NCBI GenBank assembly: GCA_023935145.1
Contig: CM043700.1
Coordinates: 102,045,400-102,109,399, forward strand
Direction of reading: 5' to 3'
Source of the DNA: Bretschneidera sinensis
Taxonomy: Eukaryota > Streptophyta > Magnoliopsida > Brassicales > Akaniaceae
Length of the DNA stretch: 64,000 nt
The translations under genes and the position numbers were made by a program. Below are positions 47,040-59,059 of this stretch, piece by piece (the stretch's first letter is position 1; each line of letters begins with the position of its first letter). The notes under the pieces were generated by a model. The model worked only from the letters and a program-made list of their open reading frames with translations, was not told where the DNA came from and made no database searches.

Positions 47040-49031
47040 ATATACCTTAGTCTTCTTTTTCACCCTAAAACAGTTGCGAACCCAATCACGTCAACATATC
47101 AGTACTTCAACAGTATTTGGAGCCAAAGAAGCATGATAAGAATCAATTACCCTACCACCAACACTAAATGTGGATTTTAAAGCCACAGTGGAAATTGGGA
47201 TTGCAAGGATATCAACTGCCATCTTTGATAAGATTTTGAATTTCAAATTTTCGGCCTTCCACCACTCAAGAGCATTGAAATTAGAAATTGTTCCATCATT
47301 ATATAAAACACCTTCTTCAAAGTAAACATCTAAATTTGACTTTTGAGTGGGAGAAGTGGTCTCAACTATCTTAAGATAAATAGCAAATTTCTTCCATCTG
47401 AATCTTCAAACATCTAAGTTAAAGAATACAAATCAAATCAATAATGAATAAATTTAAAAACAACTTAGTAAATTAAATAAAAGCAAAGAAAACTAATGAT
47501 GAATTAACAATATAAAATCATATACCTTAATGATTTGTTTGAGCCAGAAGTAACAGTTGATGTAGTACCAAAAGAACCCCCTCTCCTCCATTAGAGGAAC
47601 TCTCATTACCGGCAACATTGACAACCACATATTCCTCATAAAGCACATCCAAAGCCTTACGAACCTTTTGCACATTCTCTCTTGCTTTAATATGATTAAG
47701 GCAGATCTCTGGAAAACACATCTCAGCTAACCTCACCTTACATCTCAGCTAAACAAATTTGGCACTCATTTTGCTAACCATTTTTCGGATAAAATCATTT
47801 TCTTCCATTGATTTCTCATTCAGAATTGCTTTCACCCTATAGATCTCAATAAAGTATAAGTTAGAAGTGGGATAGCCATTGCCTGAAATTATGTTTGTTA
47901 CTGAACTAAACACTTCTAACACCTCATATATTTTATGCACCTTGTTCCATTCTTCTTCACTTGCCAATGAGTCATAATTGGGCTCTCTTTCCTTACATCT
48001 TGGAAATACATCCCTGAAATTCAATGCACAAGACAATATTTCAAAAGTGGAATTCCAGCGGGTAGGACAATCGAGAATCAACTTCTTCAATCCAAGTTTC
48101 AATTGTTGAACAATCTTAGAAAATGTTTGTTTTCTAGCCTCGGATGCTCATGCATAAACACCCAATAACTTTTGCAATCTCACACTCTCGCGAACTTCAC
48201 ACTCTTGCGAATATTCTCAATAACTTTTGCAATCTCACTAAGTCGATCCTAAACCATCAAATTGAGAATATGTGCACAATAATGCACATGAAATAACTCA
48301 CCAGAACAAAACAATTTTCTAGTCCAACCAAAAATCTCTTTTAAGGACTTTAAAAAATTATCATTATATGATGCATTATCCAAAGAAACTATGATCACCT
48401 TATTCTCAATCCTCTATTTTTCAAAACATGCGTACATAACATCAACTATATCAACCCCACGCCGAGGAGGAGGAATATGCACAAAGCTGAGAACCCATTT
48501 CTGCAACTTCAAATTGGAGTCTATGAAGTGGCCAGTGAGTATCATGTACTCTATCTTCTGGTTCTGTGATTTCTATAAGTCATTAGTGATACTAATCTTG
48601 CTCACATCCTTAATATTGCCTTCAACCTTTTTTTTATCTACTTCAAAAATACGAATGCATTCTTTTTTCACCATCTTCCTAGATATCTTCTCATATGCAA
48701 AATTTGTTGTCTTCATCATTTTGGTGAACCCCTATTCTTCCATAGTAGAAATAGGATGCTCATACATTAACACCCAATTTGCAATAGTTTTTCTCATTTT
48801 TTCATGATCTTACTTGCCAACAATAATAAGGTCTATAATATGTGGTGCATCAACTATGTACTCATCATCAGTTTGATCAACAGATTGGAAGTTGAGTTGC
48901 ATTTGTTTCTTTTGAGCAGCTTTCTGAATCATTCTGGGTCCACAGGTGCTCAAGTGTCTTGACAAGTGAAATTTCGTTTTAGATTCGTCTATAGTTAGCA
49001 TAATGTTGCAATGAGTGCACATGGCCTTCAA
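47040..49031 (-). pseudogene. hAT transposase (BED finger, RICESLEEPER type), broken
   Basis: Read on the minus strand. The BED zinc finger at 49031-48930 reads CTHCNIMLTIDE, then FHLSRHLSTC. The catalytic part at 48600-48240 has LTGHFIDSNLKLQKWVLSF, VSLDNASYNDNF and HVHYCAHILNLMV. The block at 47749-48102 has LDCPTRWNSTFEIL. The C-terminal hAT dimerisation region near 47100-47250 contains IPISTVALKS and FSVGGRVIDSYH, then SLAPNTVEVLIC. Order and motifs match plant hAT transposases related to RICESLEEPER, which bind the element ends and cut DNA. Stops at several points (for example near 48730, 48590, 48412 and 47748) disable it. Confidence 0.87.
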
Positions 49032-49899
49032 TTCTCCACTAGCTATCTTTTTTTTCTTCTGTGAACTCCAACCAAACTAGAGAAACCTTCTGTCTTTTTG
49101 GCTTATGAATAATAGGATCTGAGCCCCATAGATATGTGGGAGGGGGACTAGGATTTGTTGACTATGGAAGATTAGATTCATTTGCTGCTTCAGTTTCGGC
49201 GTCATTTAGAGTCGACATGTCACCTTCACCCAAATGCATAATATATCTACTATGTCAGTTGGAAATTGTGTTGATGAAAGGTTATGATCATCATAGGGCG
49301 GTGATGACATTCTTATATAAATGTAATGAGGCTTAGCAAATCATATAGAAATAAAATATTTTATATAATTATGATTTAAAAAGCATTGAGTTATCAACAC
49401 TACTGTACATCAAATTAAAAAGTAATACAGTTAAGAGTTGTCCTACAATCATGATTAGAATAAACTTGGGAAATGCTTACAAAAATACTTTTTTTGCAAA
49501 TTAAGTTACAATAAGAATACAAAAAGGTACTCATAATTAAGTTTCCTAGGAATTTCTTGAAAGAATTAGTATTAGCAATAAAAAACTATTTATTAGTATG
49601 GCATGATTGTCCATATACTAGTACACAAATAAACAAGAATAAAGAAACTCCAACATATGGGTTAACAGACATGGAGTTAAAGCATAGGCATTTGCAACAC
49701 TTTTAATTGTTACAAAAAAAATATATTTTAATTGTGATAAAGGAAAAGGAAATATTATCTCCGTGTAAAAAAAACAAGATTTGGTTTTAATAGAACGCAT
49801 GACAAATCATCCCCATACTCTATGTACAACTAGCAATCATATAATTTTTTTATTGGAAGCATATATTTAGTTTGGTAACATCAATTAAAAATTTAAGAT

Positions 49900-49964
<65 letters not shown>

Positions 49965-52389
49965 GATTAGTAGGATCCTAAAAGGTGACCACTATTATGG
50001 TAGCCACTGGCCAGAGAAGATGATTAACATGAACTGTTATTGATGATTTATTGCCTAGGAAAGGGAAAAAATCATTTCGACAACAATAGTAAATGCATAG
50101 CCAAGTTTAAAAATCTAATTCAGAGGAATGAGACAATACTACATAATATGAAGAAAAGATTTGAAATGTAATTCAAAGGAAAAAGACTGTGCATAGACTA
50201 ATCAAGATACTAACTAGATTTGATAGCTTAAAGCATGGAACTATATATATATATTTTGAAAAGCAAAGATTGAAAGATTATTAAATAGCACCAAGGTGAC
50301 ATGAGTACAAAGAATCCAACATGTGAAGACAGTAACCTTAATAAAACTAAAAAGCCACATTTTCCTTCATTTTTCCTCTGACATTGTGGAAATCCATATC
50401 AACCTACTAAAAGTCTCAAGCTTCGTTGAAACCTAAGGTTTTTAACGTCTAGAGAGAAGCCTTATGAGCTATACATTCAGATTTATTGTTCTTAATTTAT
50501 TTGATAGTAAAACTATAGGACAAAAGCTTTAATTCCATTCAACTCCATTTTCAGGGTTTCAATTTTAGGTAAATGTAATCATTGTTATTCAATCACAAAA
50601 TTAATGGTCTAGTGGCTTATTCGGAGGGATTATTTTTCTTGCCCATTATATTTTTATTGGTAAAAAAAGGTTTTTCCAACAACAATGGGAATGCTGTCAC
50701 TGGCCTTTGGACAACTATGGATAATACGACAGAAACATAGGATCTTTGAGTCAAAACAAATTAGACAGCTTTATCACTTAAAACAAACACACAAAGTTGA
50801 AAAAAGAAACCTTTATATTGAATCTTGATTCATCTTTTGAATTATAATAGTTGCAAACTAACTTTGCAACAAAAATGTGTTTCACCAACAAAAAAGAACT
50901 AACCAAGGAAGAACTGATTGGGAGAGAAAAGAGAAGGAAAGCGAAGGCAAAGGAGCAAAAGAGGAAGAAAGATGAAAGCTGGAAAAGTGAAGAGAACGAG
51001 ATATGAGAAATGGAAAAGAGAAAAGGAGAATAGAGAAAGAGAATGAGTTGAGGAAACAGGCAAAATATGAGATAAAAACGATAGAAGAGAAAGAGATGAA
51101 CTAGTGCGAAGAATTGAAAAGAAGAAAAAAACTGAAGCACAAGATGATAAAGAAAAAATGAGTACGAGTATGAAATTTAAGATTATTTCTTATGTCAAAT
51201 TTCAAATCAATTAAAAAAATAAACAGGTTTATTGTGCATTCAGAGCTTGAGGACTGACAATTACAGAGGATTTTGTGGGTAAATTAATAATATATTTAGA
51301 TTTCAATGCATCATGGATATTTCAAGTTTGCATTACCTTGTTAACGTTACAGCATCATAAAAAATAAATGTTAAATGTTTGAGTCTATACTTTCCCAAAT
51401 GGCACTGAATAATCTTTTGAGACAACCAAACATGAAATATTCATGAAGTTGTTAGCTAATTAAGATTTGCACTATGCCATGTCACCCCTAAAAAGAAATC
51501 TTGTAAGACAACCAAAAAGAAATCTTTACTACATATTATCTTAAAGATACTAGTTTTGAGTTTTTATGTAGTCGTATGGAGTTTGAATTATTATTTCTTA
51601 TACGCTAGTAGGATTTTAGGGTTTGGTCTTATAGACCAAACAAACGACCTTAGGTGGGATCCCCACTTTCAAAATCTTGGCCAATACATAATAGGCCAGT
51701 CTCCTATCTCAATTATTCATACTCTCAAGTCTAACGATGAGTATTTTAAAAAAATATCTACAAGAACAAGGCCACAACCCCACAAACATGAAAAAGAAAG
51801 CTACCCAAGCACAAGCAACAACGAAACACGGCAATACAAAACACCATAAGTAATAAGATGCAATAACAGATATGTCATACATACTTCTTCAATATAAACT
51901 TGAGAGAATGTGCTGAAGACCCAAAATTTACTAGTCTTAACTCCAATTTCTAAATAATCAAATCTGAAGAAAAAAAATGATTAAGCCCTAAATCAAGACA
52001 ATAGAAGCAAATGGGACGAGTTAAGAGAATTTTACCTTAGAAATTTGGTTTATTGATGAATGAAATGAGTTTGTTCTCTTCGATTTGATGCTTGCTTAAA
52101 TTTTTTGGTGGTTGGTGACAACAACTGACAGGCCTAGAGAGGTAACAAGACAGATCATAGTGATCGAGTGAGATGGTGGCTAGCAGGCTTGGCAAGTGGT
52201 GGCCAAGGAGCGTGGCTAAGAGCGGCAGTGGCTGGAGGATGATTGCCGGTATGAGGGATTGAGTAGAGACTAAAAATAACTGAGATGGTAGCAGCCACCT
52301 GTCAAAAATGGGGAAATAAGAAAGTGAAATTGCGTAAGGAGATTAGGAGAGTAAGGACAAAATGGGTACTGTAATGGGTATGGTTTTCT
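49032..52389. other. hAT 5' interior without recognised domains
   Basis: Apart from the TA tract at 49903-49961, it holds a purine-rich block at 50880-51130 and a GC-richer block at 52100-52330. No convincing exon could be called; a transposase start exon or leader is possible. Confidence 0.45.
49903..49961. repeat. (AT)n microsatellite
   Basis: About 59 bp of perfect AT repeats inside the hAT element. Confidence 0.96.
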
Positions 52390-53694
52390 CTACTTAGTAA
52401 TAATCGAACAGTTTGAATCATAATCGAGTCGACTACTAAGGTATTTGGACTTGGCTCGATAAACTAATCGATCTTTATTTTAGGCTCGAGTTCGATTCGA
52501 GCTCGATTCGAGCCGAGCTTTGACGGAGCTCGAGCTCGAATAGTTCGACAAAAGCTCGATTTGATTCCAACCCTAGTCTTGATTAATGTTATTCTTCCAA
52601 AGACTTTGAGAGACTAATGTATACATATGCACAAAGAGTTAATGATGGGCTAAGCTGAATATATTCTTCAAACAAAAAGTTAACCAAAGTAATTAAATTC
52701 TGTGAGACATGGGATTGCAAAATTTGAAGAACTATCAGATTAAGATATCTTTTCATGCTTAGAATAAGACATCATAAACCTTTCAAGTGAAGATGAGTTT
52801 AATTATAATTGTAATAAATATGGGTACGCATTACAAGGAAAATGGTTATTACCAACGAAAAAAATCTATCAGTGATAGGCTTAATTCCCTTGGTGATAGT
52901 CATTACTGATGGATTTCTGTCGGTGATGACCCTTTAGGTGACAAACTCCTTTGTAATAACAGTTTTCACCTATGAACCAAAAATTTCTTGGTGAAAAGTT
53001 ATCACCTACGGAGTTTCTCTTGATGATAATGTTTTAGAAAAATTAAATTTTTTCTTAAGTTTACGAGAATATATTAAAAAATTAATTATTATCGAGGGAA
53101 TATTTTCCCTCGGTAATAATATTTTTTAAAAAGGTAATCATTAGCGAGGGAAAATTTTCCTTGGTAATAATATTTTTTTGAAAAAAAAAATAATTATAAT
53201 TTCCTTGTTAATAATTTTTTTGATTTATTATCACCGAGGAACAATTTTCCCTCAATAATAATAGCTTTTTGAAAATAATTATAATTTTTTAAAAAATTAT
53301 TATTACTGAGGGAATTTTTCTTAGGTAATAATTTTTTTAAAAAAAATTTTTTTTTCATTTTTTTATTTTTCTCTGTTTAAACCTGTTCGAAATGCATTTA
53401 AAAAATAAAAAAATAAAACTAATTCAACAATACAAAATATTTCGTAAATTAATAAAATATTATTTAAAAATAAAAAATAAAACTAATTCTACAATACAAT
53501 TTATGTACACTAAATAAAATTTTGTCTCAAAATCAAATAATGGGTCGACCAGGTCCGTGTTGTTATCGTCCAAATACTTAACATCATCCTCCGCAGTTAG
53601 ATCCTATAAAAGAAAACAAATTATATGATCAAATATATATATTCATTATATATATAATAGTTAAAATATATGTAAGCCAAAATCGAAACTAACT

Positions 53695-54300
53695 TTTCGA
53701 AATAGATTTCGTTTGTTCCCACTAATCACATTTGACCAAACGAATGTGACAGTAACTTTGCCTCGTCCATTCGACAAGTATTTTACACTTTTACTCTTAA
53801 AATCGTTAAGTTATGAATGTTTTTACCCGAAATCTCTCACGATTGGTAACTATTGATCTGAAATGGATTCTGTTTGTTCTCACGAGTCATATTCGACCAA
53901 ATATACGTGATAGTAACCTCGCCTCGTCTATTAGACAAGTATTTTGCACTTGTTTTCGTTAAAACCACTAACTTATGAACATTTTTCCTTGACAACCCAC
54001 ACGGTTAGTAACCAATGATCCAAAATAGATTTTTTTGTTCTCACAAGTCACATTCGACCAAACGGACGTGATGACAATCCCACCTCATCCATTAGACAGG
54101 TATTTTACACTTATCCTTAAAACTGCTAAGTTATAAACATTTTTACTCGAAAACCCACATGGTTAGTAACCGGTGATCCGAAATGGATTCCGTTTATTCT
54201 TACTAGTCACATTCGATCAAACAGACATAACAGTAATCCTATCTCATCCCTTGGACAAGAATTTTATACTTTTCCCTTAAAATTGTTAACTTACTTTTAA
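53695..54300. repeat. ~160-bp tandem repeat, about four units
   Basis: Unit starts near 53699, 53859, 54021 and 54179. Each has GAAATGGATTCCGTTTGTTC-like text, then CACATTCGACCAAAC, AACCTCGCCTCGTC, GACAAGTATTTTACACTT and GGTTAGTAACC. Units are diverged. It lies in the CACTA interior next to the accessory-gene end. Confidence 0.85.
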
Positions 54301-54386
54301 AAAATTTCTATTTGTTGAACTTTAAATTAAAACAGTTTACTTACAGTGGGTGGTGTAGGAGATGTCACCACAAAATGCTGCATCAT

Positions 54387-55231
54387 CTACTGCATTTGTA
54401 GTTGTTGCTCTTCTATGGTATGGAGACATGACTGCATTTCCTCCCTTCTTTGCCTCTCCACATCCAGTTGTTGTTGAATCTCTCTTACATTGATGAACGG
54501 TGTAAAGCATGATGCGGTGGATCTGTATGAGGAATTGCTCCTTGGAGAACTGCTAGCAAATGAACGACTGTAAATCATCCCTCCAACGCCATAAAATCGT
54601 CCCTTCTTCAATCTGTCGGATGCTAGCAACTATTTATCAAGATCGATTTGAAGTTGTAAGGATACTTCAATCTAGCCACCATTTTTTCTCAATCCCGCTG
54701 CTCGTAAGTTTTGTACAATTCAAAGAGCCATTCATGTGCTTTCTAACCTAGACAACAATGTTTTTTACTATATCTTTACATCCTTAGAATTTACTATATT
54801 CATATAATTAATTGTACTAATCGATCTATGATATATATTAATCAAAATTAATAATAGAAATAATATGTTATAAACAAACATAAACACCTATCGCTCAAAA
54901 TAATCAGTGTAATCTTCTGTCCTGGTAAAGGACTCTCTTTGTTTAGTCCTCTACCATGTCGCCTGATTGGAGGAGCCATAGAAGGCTTGACCTCTGCCCC
55001 TGTATATGAGAATATATCTTGACATACTATATAGTACGTAATTTAACAAATAAATTAAATTAACAAAATGAGTAATAATATAAGAACAAGACAAAAGTGG
55101 AAGGTAATTTTACCAATCGACGAGGCAGTAGTAGTCTCAGGAGGATCCTCCATGCTAATGGCATGAGTAATCTCGGGAGGATCCCTGCCCTTAGGTCCTC
55201 TGTGTCGACCCCTACCTTGTGGAATCCTGTT
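54387..55231 (-). pseudogene. CACTA accessory gene remnant (Transposase_24-like)
   Basis: On the minus strand, an exon at about 55231-55115 (RHRGPKGRDPPE, then PPETTTASSIG) has acceptor AACAG and donor GTAAAA. It joins in frame to about 55002-54894 (AEVKPSMAPPIRRHGRGLN), which has acceptor ATACAG and donor GTGTTT. Later exonic sequence at about 54740-54650 has VRKHMNGSLNC. The block 54629-54387 has RLKKGRFYGVGG, SYRSTASCF and a Gln/Glu-rich coiled-coil tail (DVERQRREEMQ). Such a Gly-Arg start and a GRxYGxG motif with C-terminal coiled coil occur in the second gene of plant CACTA elements (Ptta/En/Spm family). Exon limits are my estimates; the middle domain is missing or decayed. Confidence 0.6.
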
Positions 55232-55314
55232 TTGCAGAAAAATAGGAAATATTAATACATGCAATTGATACAATTTGTTTGAAACTAGCTCTTGCAAATC
55301 ACAATAAAGAATTC

Positions 55315-55930
55315 AAACAAAGTAATTATTTAATTTAAACTAACATAGCAAAATTTAGGTGCTATCTTAAATTTGTTATTATTTTTTAAACTAACATATT
55401 AAAGCAAATCATACAAAGTAATTATTCACAATAAAGTTTTAAACTAACATATTAAAAGTATTTTTTTTCATACAAAGTAATTATTTAATTTCAATTAATA
55501 TAGCAAAATTTAGGTATTACTTTAAATTTGTTATTATTTTTTCTTACAAAACAATGCTTAAATTTTAACTAACATAACAAAATTTAGATGCTACCCTAAA
55601 TTTCTAATTATTTTTTCCCACAAAATAATGCTTAAACCTAAACAAATATAGCAAAATCTATGGCTAACCTTTTTTTTTTTTATTTCTCTATATAAAATAA
55701 TTCTTAAATTTAAATTAACATAACAAAATCTAAATTAAAATACCAAGATTCTTATAACATTTAAACAAATATATCAAAATCAAGTGTTAACCTAATTTTT
55801 TCATTATTTTTCTATACAAAATAATAACTAAATTTAAACTAACATAACACATTTTAATTATTTTCCATAAAAATACTTGAATTTGAACTAACAAAAAAGG
55901 AAAAACAATGCTAACTTAATATTTTAGCTT
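55315..55930. repeat. Degenerate ~75-80-bp AT-rich repeat
   Basis: The phrase AACTAACATAGCAAAATTTAG recurs with variation near 55340, 55493, 55567, 55645, 55720 and 55840, each with TTATTATTTTTT-like tails. Confidence 0.6.
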
Positions 55931-56503
55931 CACATATATAACAAAATAAAATAACAAAAAATAAATTAAATAAACAAATTAAAAATTTTGTGAGAGAAGG
56001 AAAACTTACAAAAGGAGGTTGGTCCATGAAAAAATGGTCGGGTGGAGAGAGAAAGAGGGGAAGAAGGAAGAAATGGCATGGAGGGGTTTTACAAGAGTGA
56101 GAGAGAGAGAGTGAGGGGAACAGCGAAAGGAATTTTGGACAGAGAGAGAGAGAGGAAGAGTTAGAGTGAGAGAGAGAATGAAAGATGAGAGAAAGAGGGT
56201 GAAAATGGTGTTTGGGGGAAGGGTTCGCAGCACTGCTATAAGAAATGAGAGAAGAGAACTGCCAGTTCCCTCTGTGAAAATACTTTCCCCTCGTTAAAAA
56301 TTGTCCCCCTTCCTAACGGTGCACGTGCATTCTTATATATTATGTATTATATATAATAATATATTATATATATACTATATACAATAATATTACATTAATT
56401 ATGTTATTTCATAATTTTCAAATATTTAGTATGATAAAATAGTTAATTATATTTTTATTTTTATTAATTATTTGTGATCATATTAATTTACTATATTTCT
56501 AAT
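55931..56503. other. CACTA interior, GA-rich block and AT-rich spacer
   Basis: 56036-56215 is a GAGAGAGAG-rich stretch on the plus strand, probably the CT-rich leader of the minus-strand CACTA gene. 56330-56480 is TATA-rich with no gene. Confidence 0.5.
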
Positions 56504-56695
56504 CCCTAAAACCTAAAACCTAAACCCTAATTAACCTAAAATCTAAACCCTAAACCCTAAACCTAAACTAAACCCTGATTAACTTAAAATAAACCAAAAA
56601 TCTTAATTTACCTAAACCCTAAACTGAACCCTAAACCTTAATTAACCTAAACTTGAATTAATTAATCAAACTAAACCCTAAACCCTAAGATAAAT
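56504..56695. repeat. Telomere-like CCCTAAA array 1
   Basis: Many CCCTAAA and CCTAAA units with interspersed TAATTAAC spacers. CCCTAAA is the complement of the plant telomere repeat TTTAGGG. Confidence 0.85.
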
Positions 56696-56699
56696 ATTT

Positions 56700-56700
<1 letters not shown>

Positions 56701-56739
<39 letters not shown>
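56701..56739. repeat. (TA)n microsatellite
   Basis: TA repeats separating telomere-like array 1 from the 48-bp repeat. Confidence 0.92.
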
Positions 56740-56742
<3 letters not shown>

Positions 56743-56748
56743 TTAAAA

Positions 56749-56874
56749 AATTATTGGTTTGAAAAATGTTATAATGCCATTTTTGGTGCCATTATCAATT
56801 ATTGGTTTGAAAAATGTTATAATGCCATTTTTGGTGCCATTATCAATTATTGATTTGAAAATGCTATAATGCCA
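56749..56874. repeat. 48-bp tandem repeat, about 2.6 units
   Basis: AATTATTGGTTTGAAAAATG starts at 56749 and 56797, with a variant at 56845. Each unit includes AATGCCATTTTTGGTGCCAT. Confidence 0.93.
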
Positions 56875-57205
56875 GCCTAAACTCTAAACGAACCATAAAC
56901 TTTAATTTACCTAAACCCTAAACAATAAACTCCATTTAACCTAAACCCTAAAACCCTAAATCATACTCTAATTAACATAAACCCTAAACCCTTAACTCTA
57001 ATTAACCTAAACCAAAACCCTAATTACCCTAATATCCTAAACCATAAACTCTAATTAACATAAACCCTAAACCCTAATTAAACTAAACTGAAACCCTAAT
57101 TACCCTAAACCCTAAAACCCTCGACCCTAAAACCCTAAAGCGTAAACATAAACCCGACCCTAATTGACCTAAACTCAATCCTAATTGACCTAAACCCTAA
57201 TTAAT
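56875..57205. repeat. Telomere-like CCCTAAA array 2
   Basis: Repeated ACCCTAAACCCTAATTAACC-type text for about 330 bp, diverged but dominated by CCCTAA units in the same orientation as array 1. Confidence 0.85.
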
Positions 57206-57780
57206 TAATGTGGATATATGGGAATCAAGAAAATTTAAATTTTGACATATTAAAATTAAAAAAGAAGATAAATTGTAATGACGTAATGTACCAAATTCAG
57301 TAATTGTAATGTAATCAAGGTCGAAATTTGATTAAATTTTTTTTTAGAATGAAAAAGATGAAATTGAAGCTGGAATCAATTACAATGTTTGGGTAATTAA
57401 ACTTATGTTCATAGAAAGGTTTATGAAATTAGATTGACTAAAATATGTAATAGAATAAAATGTATATAAAATTAATCATATTAATTATTATATTATATTA
57501 TACTAATTTATTTACATTTCACATATTATTTCATATTTATTTATTATTTAATTACTAATATCTAATATCTAATATCTAATAATTCATAATTTTATTATAT
57601 AATTATCTTATATTAGTTAACGATATTATAAGAATTATTGACGTATTGTTTTTGCACTATTATAATATTATATTATTTAACTATATTTATTAATTATTAG
57701 TCATAATAATGAACTATATTTATATATATATTTATATTACATATTTTTTCTTTATTTAAAACTCATTTTAAATATATTAA
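57206..57780. other. AT-rich CACTA interior
   Basis: No gene or clear repeat; TATTA-rich. The subterminal CACTA motif array follows. Confidence 0.5.
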
Positions 57781-58253
57781 TTATTACTAGGGGAAATATT
57801 TCCCTCGATAATGATAATTTTTTCAATTAAAATTAATTTTAAATTTATATATTATCATAAAGGGAACTATTTTCCTCAATGATAATAGTTTTTTTTTTAA
57901 AACTTATCACCGAGGGAAATAAATTCCTTGATAGTAACCTTTTTTCATAAAAAAATAAATGCTAAAGTGATTTAAAATTTTTACTTTCCTATAGTAATTT
58001 TCACTTAGGGCATAAATTCCTTTGGTGATAATATTTTTTTCTAATAAAAAATAAATAAAATAATTTTTAAGAAATTAAATACCTAGGAAAATTAGTTGTC
58101 ACTAAGGGAATATTCTCTTGGTGAAAATCTTTTGCCGTATCACCGAGGGACATGTGGCTCTCTATGATAGGTTGTCATTGAAAACTATTATCACCGAGGA
58201 ACACATGTCCTTTGGTGATAACCCGTCGTTGATATTGTTTTCTTGTAGTGACG

Positions 58254-58728
58254 AGTGTCGAGCACTAATGTGAACATGTCCATGTCAGTACACCATAAGG
58301 ATGCATTGAAAGAGGCAACTCTATGCCAAGTGTTGCATATCTTACAAGGACACATCCTTTCATGGGTTTGTGTCATTTAGTTAAAGACCTAACTCTTTTA
58401 AGTATTGTATCTTTGTTAAAAGACACCTCTTAATTGCTTATAAATAGGGTTTTAAAGTTTTCATTTTATATCATTAATCCAATAATGAAGAGTCTAACAG
58501 AAACACTTGGGTTGTGATATTGTGTTTCCATTTTATTTATAAATGGTTTTCTGATGATGAAATTATGGAGAGTTCGCACCACACAAATATCAAACACTAG
58601 ATGAAGACAGAAGAAAAATTCAATAGTTTAGAGCACGTAATTATAATTATGAATGATGTTAAAGGAATTGTTTAAACAACATGTATGCTATTGTTAATCG
58701 CTTTTGCATTTATATTCATCGAATTACA
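58254..58728 (+). repeat. 3' part of an LTR, interrupted by the CACTA element
   Basis: Ends GAATTACA at 58728, directly before a primer-binding site. A TATA box (TATAAATAGGG) lies at about 58439-58449. The LTR start is not found; it probably lies left of the CACTA element (52585-52828 is the candidate). Confidence 0.6.
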
Positions 58729-58729
58729 T

Positions 58730-58742
58730 TGGTATCAGAGCC
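58730..58742 (+). other. Primer-binding site of an LTR retrotransposon
   Basis: TGGTATCAGAGCC, perfect match to the initiator Met tRNA type site. Confidence 0.85.
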
Positions 58743-59059
58743 ATTTGATTAGTTTTCATGCATTTTAAAACTCTTAAAAATGGAAAATACACCACTCTTA
58801 GTCTTTGTTCATAAAATTTTCATAAAGAGTAGTGCTTATGAATTGTGTTAGATGTGACAATCGATTATGCATTGATTTTTCATGGCAAGTCACTGTCACC
58901 ATTTTGTTCTTAATGAGAAAAATAAGAATGAAAAAAACAACATTAAAAAAATTAAAAAGAAGTTTCACGTTGGACGTGAAACATTGCATGGAATCGGCAG
59001 ACATGCCGTTTCTGAGTTGCAGAAGAAGCAACACTGATATGCTTCATTAAAAGCAAGTG
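58743..59059 (+). other. Interior fragment of the interrupted LTR element
   Basis: About 320 bp with no gag motif before the Tat element begins at 59060. It holds a small inverted repeat TTTCACGTTGGACGTGAAA at 58963-58981. Confidence 0.55.

Larger units (their letters stand above)
43275..52576 (-). mobile_element. hAT DNA transposon, 9.3 kb, internally rearranged
   Basis: An 8-bp perfect TSD TCTTGATT flanks it (43267-43274 and 52577-52584). The termini AAGGGTGGAC and, at the right, CCAACCCTAG are imperfect inverted repeats of the plant hAT type. Both subterminal regions (43290-43460 and 52390-52560) are crowded with GCTCGAG/TTCGAG motifs, as in RICESLEEPER-related hATs. A minus-strand transposase with a BED finger, catalytic part and hAT C-terminal domain fills the middle. 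About 2.9 kb of the length is a direct duplication plus a copia insert. GC-rich sequence near 52100-52330 may be the transposase leader. Confidence 0.88.
52829..58250 (-). mobile_element. CACTA (En/Spm) element, 5.4 kb, non-autonomous
   Basis: The right end TTTTCTTGTAGTG (58238-58250) is the reverse complement of the canonical CACTACAAGAAAA. The left end CATTACAAGGAAAA (from 52829) is its degenerate partner. A perfect 3-bp TSD ACG (52826-52828 and 58251-58253) fits the superfamily. Both subterminal regions (52840-53340 and 57780-58240) carry many CCGAGGGAA / TTCCCTCGGTAATAAT motifs in both orientations, the usual transposase-binding arrays. The interior has remnants of a minus-strand accessory gene but no recognisable TNPD-type transposase, plus several tandem arrays. 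Confidence 0.92.

Noticed and set aside
45495..48807. Plus-strand ORFs of 88 and 138 residues in the hAT element
   Set aside because: They are antisense shadows of the minus-strand transposase.
50778..51140. 120-residue Phe/Leu/Ser-rich ORF on the minus strand
   Set aside because: Low-complexity translation of a purine-rich block; no domain.
56504..57205. A true chromosome end
   Set aside because: Arrays are short, degenerate and enclosed by CACTA termini with a TSD.
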